A stretch of DNA of 64,000 nt from Maribellus comscasis (lineage in GTDB: Bacteria > Bacteroidota > Bacteroidia > Bacteroidales > Prolixibacteraceae), in NCBI RefSeq assembly GCF_009762775.1, contig NZ_CP046401.1, positions 7,204,001-7,268,000 of the forward strand, written 5' to 3'. The stretch's first letter is position 1, and every line of letters starts with the position of its first letter. The translations under genes were made by a program, and so were the position numbers. The notes below the pieces were generated by a model, which searched no databases, was not told where the DNA came from, and saw only the letters and a list, made by a program, of their open reading frames with translations. Positions 47,261-57,524 of the stretch are shown one piece after another.

Positions 47261-48895
47261 TTAATTCTGGTCAGTATAAATTCGTTTATAATATCTCTTC
47301 CACACCGCTTCCATTTCCTTCACTTTTTCAGGATACTGACTAGCCAGATTTTCTGTTTCAGTTCGGTTCTCAGCCAGGTTGAACAACTCCCAATTGTAAT
47401 CGCGCAGGGTGGCAATTTTCCAGTCTCCAATGCGCAGTGCTTTGCCGCCTTCGTGTTCCCAGAATAAGGTATCGTGAGTGGCTGAAACTTCACCCCGTAA
47501 CAATGGCATAATGCTTTTTCCTTCAACCGGCGAGGTATCCAGTCCATTTACCAACTCCGGATAATCAGTCTCCGCCAGTTCCAAACAAGTAGGAAGAATA
47601 TCGATTACATGTCCTACGCCCCGGTTAATTTCATTCTTTTTGTTATTTAAACCTGCAGGCCAGTGGACGATAAACGGCGTACAATTCCCGCCTTCAAACG
47701 ATTCCTTTTTCCAGTAACGAAAAGGAGCGTTAATTGCACCTGCCCATGAAACACCAAGATATCCCCATGTTTTTTCAGGGCCAGGACGTTCAAAATCGTC
47801 GTATACAATTTCTTCTCCTTCGCGGGTGTGACCGGGCCGGTCGAAACCAGGCTGGTATCCGCGTTCGGGCGAAGCTCCGTTATCTGCCAAAAACAAAATA
47901 ACGGTATTCTCAAATTCGCCGGTTTCTTTCAATTTCTGAATCAACCTTCCGACTCCATGGTCCAACCGGTCAACCATTGCAGCGTGGGCTTCCATGTGAC
48001 GGGCTTCCCAACCTTTACGTTCGCAATCAGACCAACTATTTCCGGATTCGTTGCGTGCATTCGGCGCAACTTCCGGATTGTTGATAATCCCTTTGTCAAT
48101 CAAGCCCTGATAGCGGGTTTCGCGCAGTTTTTCCCAACCTTCATCGTACACGCCTTTGTATTTTTCAATATCCTCGGGTAATGCATGAAGCGGCCAGTGA
48201 GGGGCAGTGTGCGCCACATACAGGAAAAAAGGATCGTCGTCTTTACTGAACTCATCCACCATTTCGATGGATTTATCAGTAATAAAATCAGTCATGTAAA
48301 AATCATCCGAGACATCTTTTATCTCCTCTTCATTGTGTACAAGACTAAACGGATCGAAAAAATTTACAACGCCCCAGATTACGCCCCAGTGTTCATCAAA
48401 TCCACGGTTGCTAGGATAAGATTCTACCGGAGCAAACACACTACTGTCGAGGCGGTGCGAAAGCCAAAGCAACTGGTCATCTTTGTCTTCCAAGGCTTTT
48501 GTTCGCGACAAATGCCATTTCCCGGCCATGCCGGTGTGGTAACCATTTTTCTTCAACACTTCGGCAATGGTAGCTGCATTTCGCGATAAAGTCTGGCCGT
48601 TTCGTGCGAGTCCAACCTGGTGGGGATATTTCCCGGTTAACAGCGACGCCCGTGTAGGACAACACCTGGCGGCGTTGTAAAACTGGGTAAACCGCACACC
48701 ATTTTCTGCCAAACCATCGAGGTTGGGTGTGTGAATTTCGCCACCATAACAGCCAATGTCGGAATATCCCAAATCATCGGCCATGATGATTAAAATATTT
48801 GGGTTTTTATTTTCATCATCTGATAGTTTCTCTGAAACGCAGCTAAGAAGCAGTACGCTATAAACTACCGGTAACAAATAAATTATTCTTTTCAT
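47261..48895 (-). CDS. S1-family sulfatase (Cys type), lipoprotein
   Basis: 544 residues with a lipobox (VLLLSCVS, Cys19). The signature is CCPTRASLLTG with the formylglycine Cys at 78; metal ligands are MADDLGYSDIG and FLADNGASPE; KWHLSR and APHWPLHALPEDI are conserved active-site segments. A C-terminal NWELFNLAENRTETENLASQ is the usual end of arylsulfatase A-like proteins. It is very similar in layout to the next sulfatase upstream, suggesting duplication followed by specialisation on different sulfate positions. Confidence 0.93.
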   Translation of the reverse strand: MKRIIYLLPVVYSVLLLSCVSEKLSDDENKNPNILIIMADDLGYSDIGCYGGEIHTPNLDGLAENGVRFTQFYNAARCCPTRASLLTGKYPHQVGLARNGQTLSRNAATIAEVLKKNGYHTGMAGKWHLSRTKALEDKDDQLLWLSHRLDSSVFAPVESYPSNRGFDEHWGVIWGVVNFFDPFSLVHNEEEIKDVSDDFYMTDFITDKSIEMVDEFSKDDDPFFLYVAHTAPHWPLHALPEDIEKYKGVYDEGWEKLRETRYQGLIDKGIINNPEVAPNARNESGNSWSDCERKGWEARHMEAHAAMVDRLDHGVGRLIQKLKETGEFENTVILFLADNGASPERGYQPGFDRPGHTREGEEIVYDDFERPGPEKTWGYLGVSWAGAINAPFRYWKKESFEGGNCTPFIVHWPAGLNNKKNEINRGVGHVIDILPTCLELAETDYPELVNGLDTSPVEGKSIMPLLRGEVSATHDTLFWEHEGGKALRIGDWKIATLRDYNWELFNLAENRTETENLASQYPEKVKEMEAVWKRYYKRIYTDQN

Positions 48896-48916
48896 AGTAA
48901 TTCGGTTATGTCCAAC

Positions 48917-50563
48917 TTAATTTCTTTCTTCTTTATATAATTTAGTGATTTCCTGCCACGGTAAAATATTGTTTTTCTCCGCCCACCCTGCATACATTTC
49001 ACTCATTTCTTCTACTTTTTCAGGAAATTGGTCTGCCAAATCCTTCATTTCTGTCCTGTCGGTTTTCATATCGTAAAGTTCCCAGTTTGTTTCCTGATTT
49101 TCGTTCCACTTTGAGACCAATTTATATTTTCCGAGCCGCACTGCTTTGTTACCTTCATGTTCCCAAAAAATGGGTTCTGTATGAATGCGCTTGTTTTTTC
49201 CTTTAAATAACGGAATCAAACTCTTGCCTGAAGCAGGAACAATTTCGTTCCCGGCGTATTCTTCCGGATAGGTTGCTCCAGACACGTCTGCAAATGTGGC
49301 CATTATATCAGGCAAAAAACCATATTCTGAAATTATTACCCCATTATTTTCAGAAGGGATTACTTCAGGCCAGTGCACAATGAATGGCGTACCAATTCCT
49401 CCTTCGTGCACCCAGTGTTTGTATTCGCGATACGGTGCATTCGATGCATTGGCCCAGGCCCGGCCATACGACAGAAAATATCCCTCCTTGGTCTCCAGCT
49501 GCTCAGCAGGACCGCCTCCCAATTCACCTCCTTCGCCACAAGCCCCGTTGTCATTTAAAAAAATGATTAGTGTATTGTTCATGATTCCCTCATCTTTCAG
49601 AAAATCAGTTAATTTACCGATATTCTGATCCATCCGGTCAATCATTGCAGAATAAATAGCGCGTCGCAAATCCATTTCCTTTTTCTTCTCATCGGACAAA
49701 GAATCCCATTCCCGTGAATCTTGTTCTGTTAACTCCCAGTCATCAGCAATCAGTCCCATTTCTTTCATCCGGGCAAAACGCTCTTCCCTGAGTTTACCCC
49801 AGCCCTCCATGTATTTACCTTTGTATTTTTCCACTACCTCCTGTGGCGCTTGCAAAGGCCAGTGTGGCGCAGTATATGCCAGGTACAGAAAAAAAGGCTT
49901 TTCACTTTTATCCTGTTTGGCTTCCTCAATAAAACGGATGGCGTAATCCGTAAAAGCGTCGGTGGTGTAATAATAAGGGTCGGTTACTGAAATCGTATCG
50001 TTCATGTAGGTGATCCCTCTAGGATACTCCGGCTTGAAAAAGTTGCTGGCTCCCGGTACAAGGCCATAAAACTTGTCGAATCCACGCTGGAGCGGCCACT
50101 TTGATTTATCGGAAATTCCAAGGTGCCACTTCCCTGTCATCAGAGTTGTATAACCAGCTTCTTTAAGTACTTCGGCTAGGGTGACACAATTTTTATTGAG
50201 AAAACCCCGGTACTGAGGTATTTCCAAATCATGTTGTGTAAAATTTGTTGGCGTGTTGGTCATGTGCCCAATTCCTGTTTGATGCGGATAGCAACCTGTT
50301 ATTAAACTGGCACGTGTTGGGCAGCAACGCGCACCATTGTAAAATTGCGTAAAACGCAACCCGTTACTTGCCAGTTCATCGAGGTTGGGAGTTTCAACTT
50401 CACCACCATAACAACCTAAATCCGAGTATCCCATATCATTGGATAGAATTAGTATGATATTGGGTTTCTTTGGTTCCTCTTTACTCGTTGTCGGTTGTTC
50501 GTTGTTAGAACAACCAGTTGCAATAACTACTAAAATTACCGCAATGATTTTGATTCGATCCAT
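48917..50563 (-). CDS. S1-family sulfatase (Cys type), lipoprotein
   Basis: 548 residues with a lipobox (VIATGCSN, Cys18). The signature is CCPTRASLITG, catalytic Cys at 80. KWHLGI, APHWPLQAPQEVVEKY and FLNDNGACGEGGE match active-site segments of S1 arylsulfatases. One unusual point is LSNDMGYSD near residue 40, where most relatives have a DD pair that binds calcium; Asn42 replaces the first Asp. It lies 21 bp upstream of the sulfatase at 47261. Confidence 0.92.
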   Translation of the reverse strand: MDRIKIIAVILVVIATGCSNNEQPTTSKEEPKKPNIILILSNDMGYSDLGCYGGEVETPNLDELASNGLRFTQFYNGARCCPTRASLITGCYPHQTGIGHMTNTPTNFTQHDLEIPQYRGFLNKNCVTLAEVLKEAGYTTLMTGKWHLGISDKSKWPLQRGFDKFYGLVPGASNFFKPEYPRGITYMNDTISVTDPYYYTTDAFTDYAIRFIEEAKQDKSEKPFFLYLAYTAPHWPLQAPQEVVEKYKGKYMEGWGKLREERFARMKEMGLIADDWELTEQDSREWDSLSDEKKKEMDLRRAIYSAMIDRMDQNIGKLTDFLKDEGIMNNTLIIFLNDNGACGEGGELGGGPAEQLETKEGYFLSYGRAWANASNAPYREYKHWVHEGGIGTPFIVHWPEVIPSENNGVIISEYGFLPDIMATFADVSGATYPEEYAGNEIVPASGKSLIPLFKGKNKRIHTEPIFWEHEGNKAVRLGKYKLVSKWNENQETNWELYDMKTDRTEMKDLADQFPEKVEEMSEMYAGWAEKNNILPWQEITKLYKEERN

Positions 50564-50611
50564 TTTTCTTTTTTTTATAAAAGTTTAACCAGTTTATTTT
50601 CCAACCTGATT

Positions 50612-50836
50612 TTACTGAACTCCAAGAATTACTGAGTGAATCACTATGAATTTTTCAACCCGAAATTTAAACACTTCGCGATCGTCTGTTTTTACCTCGC
50701 CCTCGCCCATTACACCTGAAAGTGATAATTCAATACAAAATGGAAATAAAGTTAATTGAAGTTTCATTGTTTTATTATTTTCAAATATATCAGCGATAAA
50801 AAGTTTTAGGCTGGAATAAGAATCATCAAACCAAGA
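50612..50836 (-). pseudogene. C-terminal remnant of an unidentified gene
   Basis: An open frame of about 73 codons between two sulfatase genes, starting right after a TAA and ending at 50612. It reads like a beta-rich protein tail (SSLKLFIADIFENN; GEGEVKTDDREVFKFRVEKF). An internal ATG at 50765-50767 could give a 51-residue product. No family is recognised. It is probably what remains of a gene deleted between the sulfatases. Confidence 0.4.
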
Positions 50837-50853
50837 TTATCATTCACTCATAC

Positions 50854-52265
50854 TTACTTTTTCTGTCTTTTAAAATGATTTCCTTTTCTTGCATTATTCA
50901 GTTCTTCAAATGAATCAATTTCTGCTCCCGGATCGCCTTGCTGTTTCATCCATTTATCGAGTACATATATAAGCTGTTTTTTAATTGATTTCATTTGTGT
51001 ATCCCCTGCCAAATTTGACAACTCATTTGGATCAATTGCAGTATTGTATAACTCTTCTCCTGGACGCTTCATATAACGGGTTACCAAATCAAGTGTCTTT
51101 TCATTATTTGTTGATTCAAAAACCCATGAAGGCCAGTATTTATTAAGTGGCATACGGGCCATCAAATGTTTTTCAATGTAAAGTTCTTCTGGTTTCAGGT
51201 TTCGGATATAGTGATATTCTCCATCAGTTACTGAACGAATTGGATAAGGTGGTCCTTCAGGTACGTTGTTGTGCATAAAATAGGCAAATTCACGGTGTGT
51301 AACTTTATCCCCTTTCAATACTTCAAGAAAACTCGAACCGTCAAAATCGATTTCAACTTTTTCGCCAAGTGCGTCAACTAAAGTGGGCAGCACGTCGGCA
51401 TACTGAATGAGTGCATCGTTTCTTACTCCTGATTTTACTGTTCCCGGCCACCGGACGATAAATCCGGTGTGAACACCCATATCCCAATTGGTCCATTTGC
51501 AAAATGGAAGTTGTGCTCCCTGCTCCGAGGTAAAAATAACAATTGTATTATCGGCGATTCCTTCGTCCTCAAGGAGTTTGAGCGTTGCTCCAACTTGCTG
51601 GTCGAGTACTTCAATTTCGGCCAGGTATTTGGCGAATTCTTCCCTGGTTTCTTTGGTGTCGGCCAAATAAGGCGGAAGATCTAATTCTTCTGGTTTAAAA
51701 TGCGAAGGATCACCTACTGTCCATGGAATGTGTGGAACAACCAAGGCTGTAACCAAACAAAACGGCTGGGTTCTGTTTTTCACAATAAACTCCCGTAACC
51801 TCTCAGCATCGTATTTTGCTGTTTCAGAAACACAGTTTCGTTCAACGCCATCAACCATCTCAAAAGGGTATACCTCCCTTGGATCGGCATGTACTTTTCC
51901 TGCAATTCCGGTGCGATAGCCCAAGTCACCCAAATAGTGGACTATACTTTTCATACCGGTCCGGGCGATTGAATGATTCCAGCAAACGCCACTTCGTACG
52001 GGTTGCATTCCGGTGTACAATTCAGCCCGGCAGGGCACGCACATCGACATGGTTACATATGCTTTGTTAAACGTCATTCCTGAGCTGCCAGCTTATCAAT
52101 ATACGGCGTTTTTACATTTGTACCCCCGTAAAGTGGTAAATCGCTGTGCGTGCAATCATCGGCTATGATAATTAAGATATTTGGATTTGAAGAATTGTAA
52201 TTATTGGTTGCTAATAAAGAAAAGGAAAAAAATATCAAAAAGATGAATACAGCGGAATGTTTCAT
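50854..52265 (-). pseudogene. S1-family sulfatase broken by a 1-bp frameshift
   Basis: A 63-residue N-terminal frame (52074-52265: signal peptide, NPNILIIIADDCTHSDLPLY, TPYIDKLAAQE) ends at the point where a 407-residue frame (50854-52077) begins. That second frame has the signature MCVPCRAELYTG, active-site KVHADPREVYPFE and FTSEQGAQLPF. At the junction, loss of one G from a CAGGGAATG-like sequence would explain the shift. Stop and start overlap as ATGA, but separate translation would leave the catalytic half without its first metal ligands and signal peptide. It belongs to the same subgroup as the sulfatase at 45398. Confidence 0.82.
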
Positions 52266-52289
52266 TGCTAAATCTTTTAAAATGGATTA

Positions 52290-54575
52290 TTAATAATGGA
52301 AAACAGCTACATCTATCAGGTCAAGCTCTGAATTTCCAATCGTTTTAATACTAATATTATTCTCTCCTGCTTTCAAATAACTTAGTTCATCATCGAAAAA
52401 GGGGAAAAGCTGAATTCCCGGTTCACCCCATCGGGCATTCATCCTGGTTTTTCTAAAAAATTCTCCATTTATTTTTATCTCACAATCAGTAAAACCTTTT
52501 ACCGCAACAGTCATTTTTTCAGGAATTTCAGAAATATTGAAACTCTTTTCAATTTCAACCGGGAATTCCATCACTGAATTCACCGGAATAAATTCATTCT
52601 TCTCACCCACAGGAAGCTGTATGTTTTTCTTTGTACCGGTTTTCCAACCGGATGCAAAATCCACCACAGAAGTTAAAGTTGGCGGAGAATACAGGCCTGT
52701 ATTAATTTTCCGCATCGTCTCCTTTTCAATCTTGGAAACTTTCCTGTCATAAGTCAGGTAACCATTTAGTTCGTGTTCCACATCGGTAATCTGGGTATAA
52801 ACCATAGCATCGCAACCGCTTCCTGAATTCAGGCAACGAATGGTTTCAATAAATTTACCATAAGCTTCTTGAAGTACTTCAGCTGATCCATAAGTATGTC
52901 TTCCGGATTCCTCCTTAAAACTATAGTTATCAGCAGGAATATAATTCTCATGTCTGTCCTGTTCAGGTTTATTCTTTTCGGAATACCACGTATGGCCAGG
53001 AATTGCCAGGTTTATACCGGCGGCTTCCCCGATGACAAGGGCTCGCTGTCCGTTCATTTTAAAATCTGCTGCATTGTTCCTGGGGTAAAACGTATAATCA
53101 TGTACATCCATAACATCTCCCACCGGATAGTCATCCCAGCCGCTGGCACAATTAATAATACGTGTTGAATCATAATTGTCAATCCAGTTGGTATAAAACT
53201 CCGTATTATGTTGACTCCATCCTTCATTAAACACCACCCACATTACAATAGATGGATGATTGTAAAGCCAATCAACCATCGCTTTAAACTCAGTATACCA
53301 TTGACTGGCAGCCGCTGCATCAACAGTTTGACCGTATTTAGGCATACAAATCATGTCTTGCCAAACCAGTAAACCAAGCCGATCAGCATGATAATACCAG
53401 CGTGCCGGATGGGTTTTAATGTGCACCCTTACCATATTACATCCAATATCTTTCAAATACTGTAAATCAAACTTTATGGCTTCTTCACCAGGTGGGGTCA
53501 AAACGCCATCGGGCCAATACCCCTGGTCAAGCGGGCCGTACTGAAACAATGGTTCATCATTCATGTGAATTCGCTGATACCCATCGGCTGCCCTCTTTAC
53601 TTCCACCTTTCGCATCCCAAAATAGCTTTTTACTTCGTCCACAGTTTCTTTCTCCTTTTTTAGGAACAGTTTCAAATCATACAAAACCGGATTGGAAGGT
53701 GTCCATGCTTCAAAATTGTTCATCGGCACATCTACAACATTACCGGCATCACCAGCATTTTCTGCAACTAATTGTCCGTTTTTCCATACCTGCACCAGCA
53801 AAGTTCCTTCTTCTCCTCTGGTCTTAACATTTACCCGAACAGCCGATGCATCATAATCAGGAATGATTTTTATGTTCTCAATAGAATTTTCAGCCACAGG
53901 CTCCAGCCAAACAGTCTGCCATATTCCGCCGGTAGGTTGATAGCGAAAACCCTGTCTGTTCTCAGGCATAATCTGTTTACCAATAGCCTGGCTTTGATTT
54001 TCGGTGGCATCCCAAACACAAACATGAAGATTATTTTTCCCTTTCTTAAGATGTGGTGTAATATCAAATGAAAACGGGTCGTACCCTCCCCTGTGCTGAC
54101 CAATTTTCTCACCGTTTATGTACACACTTGTTTCCCAATCGCTCGCAGAAAAATGCAACAATACATTTTTTCTCTCCCAGCTGGAAGGAATATTAAAAGT
54201 TCTTTGATACCATAAAACTTCGTTGTGCCGCAGTATTCGTCCAACACCTGACAATGGTGCATCAATGGCAAAAGGTACCAGAATTTTGCCAGCCCAATCC
54301 GACGGTAATTCTCCGGTAGTCCAGCTGGGGGCTTTTGTAAGCCCCTGAACGGGCTCAAAATCGATCGATTTGACCGTGTAATCCCACAATCCATTTAAGT
54401 TCATCCATTCATCTCTCTCCATCTGTGGGCGTGGATATTCAGGAAATGGCATTTCGGTATCTACTGACTGAGCAAAAGGCGTAACCATAGGAGATGGTGC
54501 CATCTCGTATTTTGATTTTTCATTACAACCACATAACGAAAAGAAAAGAACGCCTACAAAAATTATTTTTTTCAT
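52290..54575 (-). CDS. GH2-family glycoside hydrolase, lipoprotein
   Basis: 761 residues with a lipobox (FFSLCGCN, Cys17). Domain order is a jelly-roll sugar-binding domain (YQRTFNIPSSWERKNVLLHF; GEKIGQHRGGYDPFSFDIT), an Ig-like domain, and a TIM barrel (CNMVRVHIKTHPARWYYHAD). Acid/base Glu lies in VVFNEGWSQ; the nucleophile is probably in ALVIGEAAG. A C-terminal beta domain follows. GH2 members in such loci are beta-galactosidases, beta-glucuronidases or alpha-L-arabinopyranosidases; the sequence does not settle which. A second, related GH2 lies at the end of the window. Confidence 0.92.
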   Translation of the reverse strand: MKKIIFVGVLFFSLCGCNEKSKYEMAPSPMVTPFAQSVDTEMPFPEYPRPQMERDEWMNLNGLWDYTVKSIDFEPVQGLTKAPSWTTGELPSDWAGKILVPFAIDAPLSGVGRILRHNEVLWYQRTFNIPSSWERKNVLLHFSASDWETSVYINGEKIGQHRGGYDPFSFDITPHLKKGKNNLHVCVWDATENQSQAIGKQIMPENRQGFRYQPTGGIWQTVWLEPVAENSIENIKIIPDYDASAVRVNVKTRGEEGTLLVQVWKNGQLVAENAGDAGNVVDVPMNNFEAWTPSNPVLYDLKLFLKKEKETVDEVKSYFGMRKVEVKRAADGYQRIHMNDEPLFQYGPLDQGYWPDGVLTPPGEEAIKFDLQYLKDIGCNMVRVHIKTHPARWYYHADRLGLLVWQDMICMPKYGQTVDAAAASQWYTEFKAMVDWLYNHPSIVMWVVFNEGWSQHNTEFYTNWIDNYDSTRIINCASGWDDYPVGDVMDVHDYTFYPRNNAADFKMNGQRALVIGEAAGINLAIPGHTWYSEKNKPEQDRHENYIPADNYSFKEESGRHTYGSAEVLQEAYGKFIETIRCLNSGSGCDAMVYTQITDVEHELNGYLTYDRKVSKIEKETMRKINTGLYSPPTLTSVVDFASGWKTGTKKNIQLPVGEKNEFIPVNSVMEFPVEIEKSFNISEIPEKMTVAVKGFTDCEIKINGEFFRKTRMNARWGEPGIQLFPFFDDELSYLKAGENNISIKTIGNSELDLIDVAVFHY

Positions 54576-54600
54576 CGTTGATTTGATTTAAGTTTTCAGA

Positions 54601-56088
54601 CTATTCTCCTTTGTTATCCGACACATCTACCGGCATTGAGCGGCGCCATGCCAGAATTTGAGCTACCATTTCCCCGGCAAGTTCGGTGTTTTGAGCAGCC
54701 AAATTCAATTTTTCTCCTGGATCTTTTTCAAGGTTAAAAAGCATTATATCTGTTGAGTCAGCATTTATAAGCAGTTTCCAGTTTCCTTGCCTGATTGCAA
54801 GATTTGGTGAAATATTCTTTTTATTACCTGGCAGAATAGAACCTCCCGGATTACTTGCATATTCCCACATAATTGCCGGAACATCTTCCATTTCTGTTCC
54901 CCCAAAAGCCTGGCTTTTGTCTGTTCCATCTATGTCTTCAGGTATTTCAATTCCCAGTAATGAACAGAGAGATGGGAAAATATCAATTGCTGAAACAATT
55001 GTTTTTTCATCAACTTTATCCGCTGGAAAATGACCTTTCCAATAAACGAAAAAAGGTTCACGAATGCCGCCTTCGAAAAGGCTCCATTTACGCCCTGACA
55101 ACCCTCCGGTGAATCCGGGTGCATAAAGCTTTCCTGTGTAGTCTTCAGGATATCTTTCTGAATTATAATAGTAAGGCCAATCTGTAGGGCCATTATCACT
55201 GGCAAATATGATAATGGTATTTTCCAATTTTCCAATTTTGTCCAGTTCACTTACCAAACGGCCTATTTGATTATCCAATTCTTCAAGCACAGCAAAAAAC
55301 TTTTGCTCATAAGGATTTTCAGTGGCCGATCTCCATTTCTCAACGCTACTTAATTCAGGCAAATGTGGGTCATGAACATCATTCGGACATAAATTAATAT
55401 AGAATGGTTGCTCTTTGCAATTCCTCACAAAGGTAAGGGCACTATCGATATAAATGGAAGTGGAAGCGTGTTTTGGAGCCCACACAATTTCACCGTTTCC
55501 CAATTTCTCACTCTGATTGCTTAATCCATGATTAGGGAATAACAAGCGGTCACCAATTCCTTCAAAAGCTACAAATGACTTATCAAAACCATAATCGGTT
55601 GGATACGGAACGTCACCCAGGTCACGGCCTCCTCCCATATGCCACTTCCCAAAATGACCGGTTGCGTAGCCATTGTTGCTCAGCGTTCGAGCAATTGTCA
55701 TGACAGAAGGATCAAGAAAATCGGCCATCGCACGATTTCTGTTTTGAGTTGAGCTAGCAATATAGGAATGTATTTTATGTCTCATTGGATAAGTACCCGT
55801 ATTTAATGCAACCCGGGATGGTGAACAAATGGGTGAATTAACATAGAAATTGGTAAATCGAACTCCCTGACTTGCGAGAGCATCCATGTTTGGAGTTTTT
55901 ACTGCAACATTTCCATAGCAACTTAAATCGCCGTACCCCATATCGTCAATAAAAATGATTACGACGTTAGGGGGCTTCCTGGCCTCGTTTTTATCACAAC
56001 TAAGGATTGTCACAAGAACAGTGAATATTAGAAATAAGCGAATGAAATTTTTCATTTTATTCATATTTATTATTCTTCCATTTTCCAA
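54601..56088 (-). CDS. S1-family sulfatase (Cys type), lipoprotein
   Basis: 495 residues from the first Met; Met12 (MKNFIRLFL) gives a standard lipoprotein signal ending in TILSC (Cys31). The signature is CSPSRVALNTG with Cys88; FIDDMGYGDLS and FASDNGPTDWP bind metal; GKWHMGGGRD is the active-site lysine segment. The start overlaps the upstream sulfatase gene by 19 bp, so the two were probably translated together. It differs from the CCPTR pair, implying a different sulfate position or sugar. Confidence 0.92.
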   Translation of the reverse strand: MENGRIINMNKMKNFIRLFLIFTVLVTILSCDKNEARKPPNVVIIFIDDMGYGDLSCYGNVAVKTPNMDALASQGVRFTNFYVNSPICSPSRVALNTGTYPMRHKIHSYIASSTQNRNRAMADFLDPSVMTIARTLSNNGYATGHFGKWHMGGGRDLGDVPYPTDYGFDKSFVAFEGIGDRLLFPNHGLSNQSEKLGNGEIVWAPKHASTSIYIDSALTFVRNCKEQPFYINLCPNDVHDPHLPELSSVEKWRSATENPYEQKFFAVLEELDNQIGRLVSELDKIGKLENTIIIFASDNGPTDWPYYYNSERYPEDYTGKLYAPGFTGGLSGRKWSLFEGGIREPFFVYWKGHFPADKVDEKTIVSAIDIFPSLCSLLGIEIPEDIDGTDKSQAFGGTEMEDVPAIMWEYASNPGGSILPGNKKNISPNLAIRQGNWKLLINADSTDIMLFNLEKDPGEKLNLAAQNTELAGEMVAQILAWRRSMPVDVSDNKGE

Positions 56089-57464
56089 TTTTTAGGAGGT
56101 CTCCAGTCTGCTGGCTGGTAAATGTATTCTCCTTTCTCGATAGTTTTAAATTTCGCCAAACAGTTTCTCATCTCGCTGTAAACCACCGGGTACTTATCCA
56201 CTACATTTTTAGATTCAAGTGGATCAATATTAATTTGAAACAATTGGTCATTTATCAACTTCCATTTATCGGAAATAAGTGCTTCATTACCTAAGAATAA
56301 ATGCCTATTGGGTAAAAGATTCCCTTCGAATGAAGATTCAACATTGATGCCATCAAAAACATTTTTTTCAATTTTTCCATTTGTTATCTGTACCATAGTC
56401 GGAAAGATATCGATGTATGAAATCACCTGGTCAACATTCTTCACATCAGTTCTATAATTCGGTTTTACAATGGAAACCGTTCGTACTCCACCTTCCCATA
56501 CCTGATGTTTTTGTCCGCGTAAAGGAGTATTATCGCCACCAAAACGGTAAACTCCGCCATTATCACTCAAAAACCAGATAAAGGTATTTTCATATAGATT
56601 ATTTTCTTGTAAATAACTTATGATGTTTCCAATTTGCTGATCCATTGCACTCACCATTGCAGAAAACGTTTGTCGGAGGGTGTTTCCTCGTCCCCTCCGG
56701 CCATATATATCAGATTCACGTTCACCCATGCGCTGTCCGCCAATGGGATAATCTTCAATTTGAATATCTGGATCATATCCATATTTGAGCAAATCCACTT
56801 CTTTGGCCTGCATGGGAGAATGTGGAGCATTAAAAGCAATGTACGCGAAAAAAGGGCCTTCATTATGTTTTTCGTCAATATATCATCTTACAACATCTTC
56901 ACCGATTAAATCAGTAGAGTAACCTTCTTCAAAAACAGGATCGAAATTTCTATGCCAATCAAGTTCAGCATCACGCTTTCGTGTGAAATAATCAATAGCA
57001 CCGTTGTAATGGCCGTAAAAGTATGTAAACCCCTGATTTAACGGATGGTATTTCAAATGGGAATGCCCCAGATGCCATTTACCGAATGCGGCACGGTTTT
57101 TATATCCTTTTTGTCCCAGGTATTCAGCCAAGGTAGTTTCTTCGGGAGGTAAGCCGTTTAATACTGTTGGAGCACACACACCATTCCGCATTTCAAAACG
57201 GTCGGGGTACTTTCCTGTTAGTAATCCGGCACGAGTAGGCGTACAAACAGGACAAGTATAAAAACGATTGAGTTGAATTCCATTGTCAGCCAGTTTGTCA
57301 ATTTCAGGAGTTTGAATATCACTTCCATGATAGCCAACATCGTTCCAACCCAAATCGTCGGCAAGTATTATAATAATATTTGGTTCCTTTATATCGTCTA
57401 AAGCAGCTAAAGTGCATAAACAAAAACCGACAACTAAAATCAGAACTAAAAAAATCCCTCTCAT
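56070..57464 (-). pseudogene. S1-family sulfatase with one in-frame TGA
   Basis: The full frame is 464 codons but TGA at 56883-56885 interrupts it after residue 193, with no shift of frame. Before it lie the signal peptide, LADDLGWNDVGYHG and the signature CTPTRAGLLTG (Cys74). After it come YIDEKHNEGPFFAYIAFNAP and FLSDNGGVYRF. The codon context GEDVVR-stop-YIDE fits a lost Trp or Arg. Without read-through the second metal-site half is absent and the enzyme is dead. A sequencing error is possible since the rest is intact. Confidence 0.82.
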
Positions 57465-57524
57465 TTTTTCAAAAATTTGTAGCCATCAATAATGTGCCTC
57501 TCTTAAAATGTTCTATTAATTATC

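Noticed and set aside
52074..52077. Programmed frameshift or re-initiation in the split sulfatase.
   Set aside because: There is no slippery run or stimulatory structure that I can see, and the first fragment lacks the catalytic Cys while the second lacks export signals.
16520..57464. TGA reassigned to Trp, explaining the in-frame TGA codons in the transposase and a sulfatase.
   Set aside because: The symporter gene ends in TGA exactly overlapping the next start, and the transposase also carries a frameshift and a lost catalytic Glu. The integrase lesion is TAG. Ordinary decay or sequence error explains all of them.
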